Shown here: piece by piece, positions 48,520 through 61,800 of the stretch
Position numbering within the stretch: position 1 is the first letter of the stretch
How the letters are laid out: the number at the start of each line of letters is the position of its first letter
Assembly (NCBI RefSeq): GCF_026230105.1
Contig: NC_079476.1
Span: 31,362,559 to 31,426,558, forward strand
Source: Diorhabda sublineata
Lineage: Eukaryota; Arthropoda; Insecta; Coleoptera; Chrysomelidae
Direction: 5' to 3'
Length of the DNA stretch: 64,000 nt
Notes under the pieces: model-generated
The model's database searches: none
What the model saw: the letters and a program-made list of their open reading frames with translations, nothing else
What the model was told of the DNA's origin: nothing
Translations under genes and position numbers: made by a program

Positions 48520-50716
48520 ATGGGAAGTGATGTAGATACCACTATAAAAAGTGACACTCAAGAAGAGGATGACGTCGATTGTTTTTGTAAGTAATTGAAT
48601 AAATCATTTTATATAGTATTTTATAGGAGTATTGTCGATTCAACTTACACACGATTTTAATACCTGATTAAATAAATTTTGTTTGTTGTCAGGGTGATCA
48701 TTTATTGATCAAATATAGCATAGATTTTTAGCATTGAAAATAAATGAATTAAAAATAAAAATATAACATTATAATTAGGAATTTTTCAACCTGTCGATCC
48801 ATATTATTCAAAATAAATTTGGTCAAACTTTTGGAAATATTTTGAATACAGCACTTCCAAAACAATTAATAAATCATTATTTTTAATAAGACATGGTTAC
48901 AAATGTGATGAAATGAAATAAGCGGTAAAAAAAGAAATCAGCGATAAGCACCTGAGTACATGTTTCAATTGTAATAAATCTTTCATTTATTCGTATTGTG
49001 AAAGGGATGAAGCACGTCCACCATATACCACCTATTTTGTAGACTGTTATTGCAGAACACTCAAGATATCAATACCTCTGAAATTCTTTCGAATTTTAAT
49101 CGATCGATGGTTTACCGTTCCTTACAAGAGGAAACTTCGTCTAATACCGCGACCAATATTGAGTTACATCTCCGCCGACTACGGCTAAATTTGACCTGTC
49201 TGATGGTTCGAAATTGAAATATTTAAATAAATGAACCAAATAACAGATTTCGGATAAGATACTCCAAACGAGAGATCGTTATGACGAGACACAATATCGT
49301 CGAAACCGCACAGTGTTTACGCCCCTTTCATTAAAATTTGGTGATATAAGAGAGGTTGATATGGATAAAAAGAACGTCATATTCTTTGGAGGAGATATAA
49401 TTCAATATTTGTTCTAATAATAGCTAGGAAAGTAGTTGTTATCGCCTTTAAGTAAAATACAGACTATAATTTCGAATTATGAAATAATTATAAATGAATA
49501 TGAATAATTTTATGTTGGTAGTGGTTTGGTGATTCTTGCCCTAAGTCCGTATATAAAGATTATAAGTCTTCGTATTTTTGTTTCAGTTCTTCAGCCGTCT
49601 TCTTCGCCATATAACATAGCAGAAAAAGTTCAACAGGCCAATATAGATCTATTTTCTTCCAGCCCATGTCCAAGTAGTGGTAAACTTTCTAAAGTAAAAT
49701 TTAAAGATGATTTATATTCTTTTGAACCAGATTTAACAGATGAAGATGTGAATAGCATCGAAAGTGATAATATTGAAGATCTGGAACATGACAACCAACT
49801 TATTTGCGAGTACAAAACTGTGAATATTTCAGATATTGAAGAAGTAGCGGAAGATGTGGAAGATGAAGAGATTATTGAAAGTATTAATGCAGATTGCAAT
49901 GAAATTGTAATAGACAATATTGTTAAAAGTTACGAGTATCGAACGAAAGTGGAAAAAGAAACATTCGAAGAGTTGAAAACCGATAATTGTAATACTAGTA
50001 AACACTCTTCAAAAAGAAAAAATAATGGCTCGAAACAAATAAAGCACATTCAAGAAGTACAATGCAGAAATCATTGCATTGATAAATTAGACTTTGACCT
50101 ACCAATGTATATTAAAAAATTAGAAATTCATGAAAAGGTAGCCAATCTCCCACCGCTACAATTGATTCAAAGAAAGTGCTGTGATGAATTGAAACAAAAA
50201 AATCTTCCAAATTATAATGGCCTCAGATCGGAATACGGCTTGAGTTCTAGACAATTGGAAAATCGACAAAAACACAAAGAGTTATTAAGACTTAAGGAAC
50301 AGACTAGACAAAAAATTCTTGAGGAGTATACGAAACGAAAAATGCAACAAAATGAAGAAGTATTTTGCCAGTGGTTGAAACAAATTGCAAAGAGAAGGAA
50401 TGAAACACAGAAAATGGACAAAAATAAGGTTAGACACAAAAATAATTTAAAAAGAGTCAAACAATTGTATAGCCCATCAGTTATCAGTATGCCGAATAAA
50501 AATACAGGAAGAATGAAGGAAAGGCCTAAAACAGCTAATGAATTTGTACCCAAAACTCAAATTAAAAAACCTCGGAGACCTTATAGTACGTCATCAACTT
50601 GTGTATATATCGAGGTTCCTGAAAATATATTAAAGAAAGGAATTAACATAGGGGATTTGCTTGTGACAAATTCCAAACTGCTCTCTAAAAAACTGCATAT
50701 TTTAGCAGTAAGTTAA
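48520..50716 (+). CDS. CCDC181: CCDC181-like coiled-coil protein (two exons)
   Basis: Exon 1 (48520-48586) starts MGSDVDTTIKSDTQEEDDVD. Exon 2 (49587-50716) follows the acceptor tttgtttcag in phase and ends at TAA 50714-50716, for a total of about 398 aa. Near residue 30 the segment IAEKVQQANIDLF and then KVKFKDDLYSFEPDL match a conserved N-terminal motif of CCDC181. An acidic middle (residues about 60-125) is followed by YGLSSRQLENRQKHKELL, a charged coiled coil, and EEVFCQWLKQIAKRR, the conserved FxxWL box. CCDC181 in vertebrates is a microtubule-associated protein of cilia and sperm flagella that binds HOOK1; the same role here is inference. A good donor (GCA|GTAAGT) lies just before the stop, so a spliced isoform with another C-terminus is possible; I found no convincing next exon. 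Confidence 0.7.
48587..49586 (+). other. Intron of the CCDC181-like gene
   Basis: A 1000-nt AT-rich intron without recognisable coding or repeat content. Confidence 0.55.
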
Positions 50717-51541
50717 AAATATTTGCATATACCAAACAGATACTGATACTCCAGTCGCAAACCAGCAATTATTGTTGATGATAATCGATTACGTTTGTAA
50801 TGTCTTTGATCGTAATAATCTTGGCATAATATATTCGATGAAAATTTTTCGGTTTTCAACCGGCAGCTTTCGCGTTATCCAGAGTAATTTGAGAGGTATG
50901 GTCAAGTTTATGTGGAAATCGAAGGTGAATCAACGCTCTATAACTTACTGTAGGTCGAAGAAAAAGTTTTATTTAGCTCTTTTATTTTCTTCCTTTTTTC
51001 AAATATAACACGCTATATTTCATAGCACAAATAGAATCTAACACATGTCTCTTATATGATTTAAGATGTATTTTTTCAAATTTCTAGCGTTTTAAAATTT
51101 TAAAGAAGATAAGTACTATAAAATAATAAACCTGCTACTATTTCAATTAATTCTATGTATATAGCTGGTCGTTATTTGTAGTATTTGAAAATATATATGC
51201 TTCTGATCATATATGTCTTTTTCATTTTCCCGAAATCAGTAATTTTGCATTGACGTGACGTAAGTCCAGTGCAATGTGCCATCATCGTCGGTTTTGCTCC
51301 AAATTCAATAATTTTGAATAAAATTTAACTGTCTTGTCTTTTATACACAAAATATTGTATGAGCCAATCGATATTCCAACTTTTTTAAAGAAATTAGTGA
51401 TGTGCTGCACTGCAACAAAGTAAATAATGAATATGAATGAGTAGTCTGTCTTTCTTTCCAAGTATATATACAAAAATGCAGAAATATTTCGCAACCTATC
51501 ATACATCCAAATGGTTACAAAACAAATGCATCACGCGATTA

Positions 51542-51722
51542 AGATATATTCCATTGCCTCCTCATTGATTTAAATACGTGTATAAATCAAAAACAATACT
51601 CAAATTATAGAGAAACATTTGCCAAGAATACCCACTTCTTGGCAAATGTTTCTCTATAATTTGAGTATTGTTTTTGATTTATACACGTATTTAAATCAAT
51701 GAGGAGGCAATGGAATATATCT
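51542..51722. repeat. Perfect inverted repeat: 87-bp arms, 7-nt spacer
   Basis: The left arm 51542-51628 is the exact reverse complement of the right arm 51636-51722. The spacer is TACCCAC (51629-51635). I compared the arms base by base and found no mismatch; the pairing breaks at 51541/51723. Transcription from either side would give a long dsRNA stem. The arms contain no gene and no known transposon ends. Confidence 0.97.
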
Positions 51723-51799
51723 ATGATAGTTCTACCAATATGAATTGCAGATTATAATAACCCTTGCACTTCGTTAACTTGCTACAACTGAATATTAAA

Positions 51800-52640
51800 T
51801 TATAAAACGTAAAAAGACAAGTAAAATGTACCTGCCTGTAAGGGAGTTTGGTTTAAGCAGGGTACCAGACGTGAACTGGGTCCTATTTGTACCCCATTCG
51901 TGTATTAGAACTTGGATAGTTTTATCTAACGCAAATAATCTTGTCGCCATCGAACGATCCTTAACGATTCGGTTATTGCTATCCGTTTATTCAGTTTATT
52001 GTTATTAAAACTACATACTTACAAAACTTAAAGCTATGCTTCTAAACTGCTATAATTGTATTCTGGATAATTTGCTACCTTTTGCTGTATTACTTCTAAT
52101 ATCGCAACGCTGTTCTCCTTATATAAACTATAAATTGTTCTACATATAAAATCTTGAGTGACTTTGTCAACTGATTTCAGCAATTCTTATCTAATATTAA
52201 AAAAACTTGCTGTGTTTGTATATCTAAATCTTTATTATTAAACTCATACCTGTCTTTACTCTCACTAAACTGTGCAGTTTCAGTCTCTTCATTCGCCCAT
52301 GGTTTGAAGAACGCCATATTTCTATTTATTTAAAAAAATTTACGAGTTAAATTAATCTCACCTTACCACGCCACTGCTTATCGCAGATTTTCTAGCAGGA
52401 ATAGTTCAAAGAAATTGTGTGAATACGCTTTCCGACAGTTTCGGCCAATAGAAATGCGTATATCTTTACGATTCGATTTTTCATTGGGAAATAGTGGAGA
52501 TGATGAGTCCACATGGACTGATGGTTTGTTAGATGTTTACCGAATTTTATACGGGTATTGTAGTAAATATTGTAGTGGACACATCGTCCACTATAATATT
52601 TTAGATTACTTAGGAAACACCCTATTTATATGAGTCGGTA
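51800..52640 (-). mobile_element. Possible decayed retroelement (5' part), unassigned
   Basis: On the minus strand a TATAAATAGGG box lies at about 52620-52632. Downstream is a short frame starting MAFFKPWANEETETAQFSES (about 52316), which breaks up after some 45 codons, and beyond it a GC-richer block at 51840-51900. A promoter-like box plus a degraded gag-like start would fit a retroelement 5' end, but no family motif was seen. Confidence 0.25.
52567..52599. repeat. Short hairpin
   Basis: ATATTGTAGTGGAC, loop ACATC, GTCCACTATAATAT: 13 of 14 bases pair. Function unknown. Confidence 0.6.
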
Positions 52641-52831
52641 TTTGGCTAAGTTTGTGATAACCACAAAACTACTTTGTTGAAAAATACTCAAAAAGAACTT
52701 TCGAAAATCTATTTTTATACATATGGTCGATATTTAAATAATATCTTATAATAACAAAAGACTCGAATTCTTATTTTTCACATAATCTTACACAATTGAT
52801 ATATTATTTTTCTACAAGTTGTTTTGAAAGT

Positions 52832-55800
52832 TTATGGATTGGAAGCACATTTTTCCATATAATACATATCTCCTAATAATTGTGTTATGGGTATTTCACC
52901 AATAGTCTCTTTGAAGAAGAGTAATTCTACGGTGATCGGCCTTATCGCTCTTAAACTTGGAACTAACAGTAATAATCTTCCAAATCGAGTAGGTTGTCTG
53001 GGATATCTCGTTCTGACATAATCTCCTAGAATGCATTGAGCTTGATCTTGCAACATTTCTACCGGCTGAACATCACAAAGGCCAGCTGTTTCTGAAAGAA
53101 AAAAAATCCCCATAAAATTATGACATACATATTAGGTTTCTTTATAGTCTTTCACCAAGAAAAAAATCGAATCCAAAATTGAACTGTGACCTTGTATCGA
53201 TCATTTTTCTACAGGTTATTTCTTCTTTCGTTTTCAAACTTCAAACTTCACGTGGATTACATTTGAATATATTCAAACATTGTGTGTTGATACGGCCATA
53301 TTTAAAAGCAGAGTTACACTTACCAGCAGCTGGATCACATTTACATAAATTTTCCTTGGTTTCTTTGAATTTTTTTTTGGCGTAAAATCATCAATTAAAA
53401 CTCGATTTCTTTTATTTTCCGTATTTAACAAATAAGGAAACTAGTTTTCTTCATATTAGTGTTAAGACTAACCTCTCTTGCAGATTTATGTATAATATTG
53501 ATTAACTAAGACTTATAGTCCGGGATCCAGCAACAGAAATACACGACAGTTCCTCTTAAGAGATAATTAGGAGAATGTATCAGAAAGTTGTATAATGAAG
53601 CCTAGTTAATGTCAGTTGCGGCTCGGTGGGATGAGATGAGAAAAAAAAAGAATTTAGTCAATTATTCCCAACTTAAATTTGTGAAACTGTAACTATCCCA
53701 ATATCTCGAGGAAACAAAATAATCAGCTGACTTTACTATAGTGTAGTTGGGGCCTCGAACATTTATATTTTCAGTGATTTCCTCTCAAATAAAAAGAAAT
53801 ATATAAGTCAGCTGGCTATATCTCGGTGGTAAAACCGTCAGCTGATACTTTTGAAGTTATTACGTAGGAGTTAAGCGTAAGCATCTACAAGTATTGCATC
53901 TGCTGACCAGGTTTTCCTCGACTTACTGCTATCTGACTTTTTTATGTATTACAGCAGTATATTAATAATCAGCTTACAAATTTGCAGCTGGGAGGAAATG
54001 ACTGAATTTCTTTTTTTTGTTGACGTGCGTGGAAGACTACTGCCGTTTATTCCACATACCGAGCCGCAGTTGACGTTCCCTAGGCTTTATCACATAATTC
54101 TCTGATGTATATTACCAATTATCTATCGAAAGGAAATAATTAACCAAACTTTCACCTGGCTCCCGGAGTATAATAAAAAAATTCTTATTCTTCTAATTCA
54201 TTTTTAAGATCTCACGATCTGTTATTTTTGCAGGTTCCTCTGTATTAGTTCCTGGAAGGTGGACTGCCAGCTGTCTCTTTTCCCTTTTAGTTTCCCTCCA
54301 AGTATGATGTGTGGTAGTCTACTCTCTTCAATTCTTCTCACGTAGGCGTACCAGTATCTTTTTTTGTCTCCCCCATCTAACGATGTCTTGCACTCCACAT
54401 TGTTCCCTGATGTCAGTGTTCCTGATTCTATCTACTCTTGTTTTTCCCACTATAGTCCTGAGCGTTTTCATTTCGGCTACCCGAAGCATGCTTTTCGTTT
54501 TGTAGGTTTCCTCTCTGGTTTCTATTCCGTATGTCATGATTGGCCTGATACAAGTTTTATAGATCCTAACCTTACACCTAACCTTGCACGCTTTTGGTCA
54601 ACATTCAAACATTTAAGGAATTCATTTTGCAGCAATTTTTCTCATGTCCAAATTCACGTGAACTATATGATGAACGCGATCGTATGAAATATTCAGTGCT
54701 TCAAATATCCGTTGTAGCCCAATTCGACGGTCTGATAAAATCATGTCATGAACTGCATCGATATTTTTGGGGACTGACACAGAAACTGGTCTTCCCGATC
54801 GGTCATCATCTTCAATGGAAAATTTACCTCTTTTGAAGCTTGCAGTCCAATTTTTCACGGTCGTATACGAAGGACATTGATCACCAAGGATATTAAGCAT
54901 ATCTTCATAAATCTGCTCACCTCTTAACCCTCTTAAATACAGGTACGTGATGATGGCTGGATACCCCAATTTTACGATTTTCACAATTTCCGTGGACATC
55001 TTTTTTTCTTTTAATTTATTGCGTTTACTGGTTCACTTTTTTAACGTCAAACTTTACACTGACACTTCTAATAAGTTATTGTTCGTTGCTTTGGTAACGC
55101 AATATTTTGTTTATGCATGGAACTGATCTAGGCTAACTAGATATCAATACATCCTCGTATTTAAATTTATAATCAATGATATTATCAATTATTTGCTCGC
55201 GTTTCATAAGTAAGTTACCATCTTATTTGTTATATTGAACTTTACCTGGTGTAAAAAGTAGGATAGCTTTCATGCAGCCACATTCACTGCCATCTGGAGA
55301 TATTTGTCGAAAACGGCACATTATTTCCTAAAAAAGAAAAACAATTATCAACTTTGTGGATTAATGAGTTAGCCTAGGAAAGAAATCTTCCCTTGTCTAA
55401 CCGAAGTCCATGATTATGATGGCGACACCATATATTCAATTATGTCCAATAAAATGGATCCACAGCTTTTTGTGGAGGTGTATATCACATGTAATCCATC
55501 AACACCACTGACTCGCAGTGTTGCAAGTTCCTTTTCTTTGCAAGTTCCTTTTCTTATGCATCTGTACGTAATGCTACTAAGGGATTTTTTAATAAGGACT
55601 TTTTTTTTCTAAATAAAATTAAAACCATTTGAGATATTTCAAAAACTTTATTATGGGGTTGAAGTACATTCAAAACATTTATGAATGGAACTCGACTTCG
55701 CTTATATGGCCACCGCAGGCATGTTTGCAGCGGTTGATTCGTTGGATCCAATTTTCCATGACTCGGCCTAACATTTCGGCCGAAACTGCTGCTATTTTGC

Positions 55801-58800
55801 ATTCAATGTTGGCTGTAAGCTCTTCCAACGTCGTCGGCTTATTAGCATAGACCAATGACTTGACGTAGCCCCAAAGAAAAAATCTAGAGGCGTTAAATGG
55901 CATGACGGGGCGGCCAATCGACTGGTCCTTGTCTTGAGATAACACACTTATCAAACTTGTTCATCAATAAATTGATTGTAACGTGTGCTGTGTGGTTTGT
56001 GGCGCCGTCCTGTTGAAACCATATGCTGTCCAGGTCCATATATTCCAATAAGCTTCGCAACTGAAGATGACTTTGCGATAAAATTGATCATCTTGGCGCA
56101 TCGTTTCCAGAGCCCATTCGGAGAACATAGGTCGCTTCGAATGGTCCATCGGCTTCAATTCTTGAGTGAGCCTGATCTTGTATGGGTGTAAAGTAAGATC
56201 GTTAAGCAAAATTCGCCATAAAGTGGTCTTGCAATGCCCAACTCTTGAGAACGCCGATTTGAATCATTTGCTACAGACGTTCCAACGGCGCGATATTTTC
56301 GACACTTCGACCAATCCGTAGTCTCACTGGCACGCCAACATCACACAACGAATATGTAGACTCAAACTTTTTCACTAAACTGCCTGTCTACTAAGTCGAG
56401 AATTACGACCGAAAATCGTAGATATTACTCTTTTTTTTATTTGGACTCAACATAAATTCCATTATGCACACAACAATGTCTTTTTCCCATCCCTAAGTAT
56501 TTATATAGTTGCTTACTTGTATTGTTTTTATTTCAGTTGCAGTGTGTAAATCAGCTGGCAGTCTCTCTCTGGCTTGTGAACAACCTAGTAACGTTGATAA
56601 ATCCCATGGAACTGACCATTGAGCCAAATGTAATAAAAACAATTCTTTCCACGATTCTTGTAGGAGTAACAATTGATCGTGTTTACTTAGCGTTTGAAAT
56701 GGAGCTAAGCACCTTACCCATCTAACAGCCATAAATAAAAGTCTAGCCGTAGTTTCCTGTAAGAGATAAATAAGATATATATGCATACAAATATAACTTT
56801 ATAAGTTTGAACGATAGAAAGTATATTTTAAGATTATTGGAAGTTGTGTGGATACAAGGATGCTTAGATGGAAGAGTCATCTCAAATAAAGCAGGAAATT
56901 ACTATATCTACTTTGTGATTTATACAAAATGGCCAGATTGGTTAATTTGAACCTAATATGGTTATACGCATTCGCGATTATCAGGACGGCATTGGCCTTA
57001 CATTGAGTATCATTACTTCACCTACAACAGCGCAGAATAGCTGAGTTACTCATTTCCCGTATAATAGAAGGATTTTTTAACCACGATGTTGTGCGCCGAC
57101 CTATGCTTTCCCTACCCATTATTTTATCTTGCATTACCGAGTGAAGAAGATTATATCTATGACTGATGTATAATGTAGGCCTTTGCTCGGAGTCCTGTTC
57201 CTTGCAAAGCCATTTTGGAGAGCAAAATGAAGCTTAATTTTAATAAATAATGATTAAAGTTAGGAAAAAAGAAGGTGATTTACATGTTGCGCAAACGAAT
57301 AAAAATTGTTTACTTCTTGTTACAGAAATATAAAGAAAAGTTGATCTTTGAAAAACTAATTATCCGAGAAATCCACTTGCCCTGACAGAGTAATTTCTTA
57401 TTTAAAATTAGGCAACATTGCACGAATGTAACCTAGACAAATATACAGCCTCTTGTGTTGGGAACCATTAGAATCTGTTAATCATCTAGTTAAATAATAC
57501 AAAATGTCCCTTATTTCACCCTCCATTAATGTATCGTCTCGGATTACTTCATTTTTATCTTATATTAACGTGAATGTGAAGAATCATAAATTTACCTTAT
57601 TTTTGTGTTCTTTAAGATTTATTGTTATAGTTAAGCGATTCCAAGTGCCCCTTTAGACACTTGAAGATCCATTAACGTATCAAATTACTTACTTTCATTT
57701 TCTATGTGATTGTAGCGACCATAAATATAATTATTTATAGCTTTTTTGAACAATACGATTTTGGTATTTAAAGCGGTTTGGAAATAGATACGAGGCTCTT
57801 AATGAGATGCCAATCATCGAGTACGGTAGTCGAATTATTTAAACCAAGTTTCATTAATTATTTTCTTGCATAATGAATAGTTTTTTACAAAGTAGTTTCA
57901 ATGTTTTAATTCGAAGGATATGGTCAAGTATCATTCGTTAGCCCGAAATACATTACACCACTATTGAGTAAGTAAAGTTTAAATTCATTATCACGTACAA
58001 TTACATACAAATGATAAAGGCAACTAAGGGAACGATCTATAACTTTTATCTGTTATATTTTTTCTATCAATATTGACATTTCTCATTAATTTTCTACTAA
58101 TTTTAGTAATAATTATTTAATAATAATTTAATAATAATTATTTAGACGTTCTTCCTATGCATGTAAACTGTGGGAGTGAATATATTTCGTAGGCGTGGTT
58201 GAGAAGTCAAAGAGGGGTTATTTTATTTCAGTATTTCCTCCTCTAAGCGGCGGCATTCCAGCTGAAAAGTCATTCTGAATGGCACTATTCACTCAATTCG
58301 CGAATTTTTGTCCACTCCTCCCTTTATATCCGTCCATTTACTACCTCTCCAGTTTATTTTCGTAATTTGGGGCGGTAAAATAACTACAATAATGTACGTT
58401 ATATTTTTTGTTATAATGTATAGTACTCCGATTAAAATTAAAATGACCAATTGTTAGAAATGATAAAAAATCAATCTTCGAATTGCTAAAATTTAAGATT
58501 TTTTTTCCTTTTAAGACTTGTACCAGTTCAAGATCCAGCAGCCTAAATAACGGTAACACAAAGACATTCATGTATCTCGACAAGCTGGTGACTTTTGCAA
58601 GTGCCATCTCGAGTAGGTGAATATCATAGAGGCTCTGTTTTGTTTTGCATATTTTACAAGTTGTTAACGAATTGTAGACGATCTGCGATGAGAAGGAGAT
58701 CACCAAATCAGCCTAAAATTTAGTTCTATTCTGTTGTTGAATACTGGAGTAGGTACTTAGCAAAAGGTGTCAGGGGAAATGTGGAATTGATAATAGTATC

Positions 58801-61800
58801 ATGAGAACCGAAAAAATGGGGCTCCAAAAATAGTTGCATTGAGGAAGATTTTTTTATTATTAAATACCTATAAACTGCTGGAAAGAAAATATTAGGAATG
58901 TTAACAGTCAGATAGGAGAGAAAGGAGAAACTACAAGAAAATGAAGAAATCCGAGGCAGGTGAACATTTCATTTCCAAATAAACAACGTATTTGAAATAA
59001 TGATTATTATTATCATTTATCGCATTGTTGGCTTAGTCACATTTAAAAAAATTTGCGGCTCTTTTTCCTAACATTGGAAGAAGATAAAGGAAAGGTTTTT
59101 ATTCTTTAATATGTTCATCACATGGTTAAACAACTTATTCGTACCAAAGCATTTTGTTGCATATTTGTCTTTGTCGTGTGGACAGTTTATGAATTTCATC
59201 TTTCCTGAAAGCTCAAAATTTTGTCTGTTTTTGTTTCAAAAACGTGTTCATTATTTGTCTGCTTGGTTCGGATCCAGCATTGGAGACTAGAAATTAGCAA
59301 TATCATCCATACCTATATGTTTTTAACAATTCTAAATTACTTCCAAGTGGTCTGCTCTGAACAAATAATGTAGATATGATTGAAGTACAAAGCGTCTGCT
59401 AAAAGTTAATTCTTTGGCTTCTCATTACTTTAAGAACAATTTCTCTGTCTTATTAATACCAAGTTAAAAATCGATTGCATATTTAGGATATCCATGGTAT
59501 AGATATTTTTTTTAAATTCAGTCATAAATAATTGTTTTGATCTTTAACCATACAATTATTTTGTCCTATTTTGTCCACTAACTTGAATCAGTGGGGATCT
59601 TCGTTGCTCAAAACAACAGGAGTCCAATTTTTCAAAAATCGATTCCAATTAATTCTTTACTAATCTTTTTCTATTTTAATTATGGAAAAAGGGAATAAAA
59701 ACATTATTTACTCTTATTTTTTCAGAAATTTATAATCAATTTCGATGCCTAGACAAGAATAGGAATCATGTCTGATACTTCTAAATCAATTAAAATTGTG
59801 TTTTATTCTTGTAGTTCTTAGTTCTTTTAGAAGTTTTATCACTTTCCCGTCAAATAGTTGTCCATGTAACTGTCTAAAGTTTTGTTTTGTAAATGTGTCA
59901 TTGACGAAGTGGAGGGTTTATCGATTAGAATGTCAAACAACGAATAAATTGATAGTAATTGTTAAATATTAACTTGAATAGATATAGTAATCATCAGTAA
60001 TATTTTTTTTCATATGTGGAAACTCCTACGCCTCAATTTAAACACGTCGTAAGTTGTTAACACTAGTCTCTAATTCTATAAAGATTCAATTGCTTCACTT
60101 TCATTTAATAATTGAAGGGAAAGTCATAGTTGTTGAGCGAACGCCACAGCGTTGGCTTAATGGTTTTAATAGTGAAATTCTTACGAGAGTATCTTCTTCT
60201 CATGTCGTCTTTTCATTGGAGGTTGGCGACCACGTTTTTAAACGCGTTTCTGCTCCTCACAACATGAAACACTTCTCCGACGCCGAGATTTATCTTTTCT
60301 CTTATGTTACGGAGCCAGGATTTCTTTTTCCTGTCTTTCTAAAAATGAGAAAATTTTTTACATCTCGAGCATCGACTTTAAAATCCGGTACCGGATGGTG
60401 AAATGCTATGCATACCGCACCTTATACGGAACGGAGGCTTGGACCTCTAAGGTGAGTTCACAAGGCGCTTACAGAGTTTGGAAATGTTTCAAAATGTGGA
60501 TCTTTCGGAGGATGCTGAGAATTCCCTGGACATATTAGTAACGAAGAAGTAATGCAAATAATAGGCACCGACAGGGAAACTTATAGAATTAATAAAAACT
60601 CGAAAAACATCGTATCTGGGACACATGTATCTATAGAAATGACAAATACAGATTTTCGGAACTACTGACGGAAGGGAAAATCGAGGGAAAACGTGGTCCT
60701 GGCAGACGACAGGCTTCATAGCTGAATAATATTCGCGAGTGGACCGGTTTAGACTCTCAGATGCTTATAAGAAGGGCCAGAGACAGAAATGACTTTGCTG
60801 GGGATATTTCCAACCTTCGTTAGAAGAAGGCACCCAAAGAAGAAGAAGAAGTAAGATGTGTCCTATGTAAGATGTTTTTCTTATCTTAATAATTGTCAAC
60901 AGCTTTTTTTGCGACCAATGCGTCTTAGTACGTCGTTGGTGATTCTGTCAGTTCAGGGTATCTCCAGGATGCGTCTATAGAACTTTTTGCTTATAAGCCC
61001 AAATAATATTTTTACCAATGTCTTAAAGAGCTTATTGGACGCTATACTTGGAATATTAAGAATCTCTTGTTGTATGATTATTCAATAAATAAAGTGAATA
61101 TTGGAAGCCGAAATTTTTTATGGGACACTTTTTATATAATAAAACGATTGTCCTGTACTTTTTTGTTTACTATCTCTATAAACTGAAAAGCAAAAGACAT
61201 AAATTGAAATAATGCAAAAATTTTTTCACTACTGGGTTAAAAAACTAAGTTTTATTAAGTAAAAAGTTGTCCTTTACTTACAAATGTGGAAAAATATGGC
61301 GCTTGCTTGATTCGAGCTCAATCCATTTTACAGCATTTATTTAGTGGTTTCAATTGAAACTTCTTTGAATTCTTAGAAGAATTTTTTTTCAAAAATGCAA
61401 CAAATTTGAAATAATTGATAATATCAATATTTTCTTCAACTATAAAGTTGAAGCTTTGTTTGAGCTATTCTTAAAACTTAAGTAGCAATACATTTACAAA
61501 CGTTTTTAATATATTTTTCTCATTGCACTATTTGTTATAAGGAAGGCCTTTTCATAAAATACCCACTATTTTTTTAGTAATTGTTCAACTAAAATCGCTC
61601 GATCACCAGCACAAGATTACACCCGGAGGTTTGTGTTTTACATTAAACCGAAATATGCATGATTTAATTTTTAAGTGAATTCATATTTTCTTCAATTATT
61701 CTATCTTGGCGCCTACATAAAAATCCATTTCCCAGAATAATTGAAACATTGAAAACTAAAGATTTACGTATCACAATCTACGAACCTGTAGCATTTCCCA

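Larger units (their letters stand above)
50717..52831. other. Intergenic region, CCDC181-like gene to dsf
   Basis: Contains the 87-bp perfect inverted repeat (51542-51722), the CCDC181-like 3' UTR and the dsf 3' UTR (converging). At 51800-52640 is a stretch that may be a decayed retroelement on the minus strand (separate entry). No other gene supported. Confidence 0.5.

Noticed and set aside
49630..49917. Minus-strand frame opposite the CCDC181-like exon
   Set aside because: Shadow of the acidic coding stretch on the plus strand.
58341..58706. 121-codon minus-strand frame in a dsf intron
   Set aside because: Not recognised, no flanking splice signals that chain with dsf, and compositionally like the surrounding DNA.
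60054..60401. 115-codon plus-strand frame
   Set aside because: It overlaps two LINE fragments (one in antisense) and has no domain of its own.
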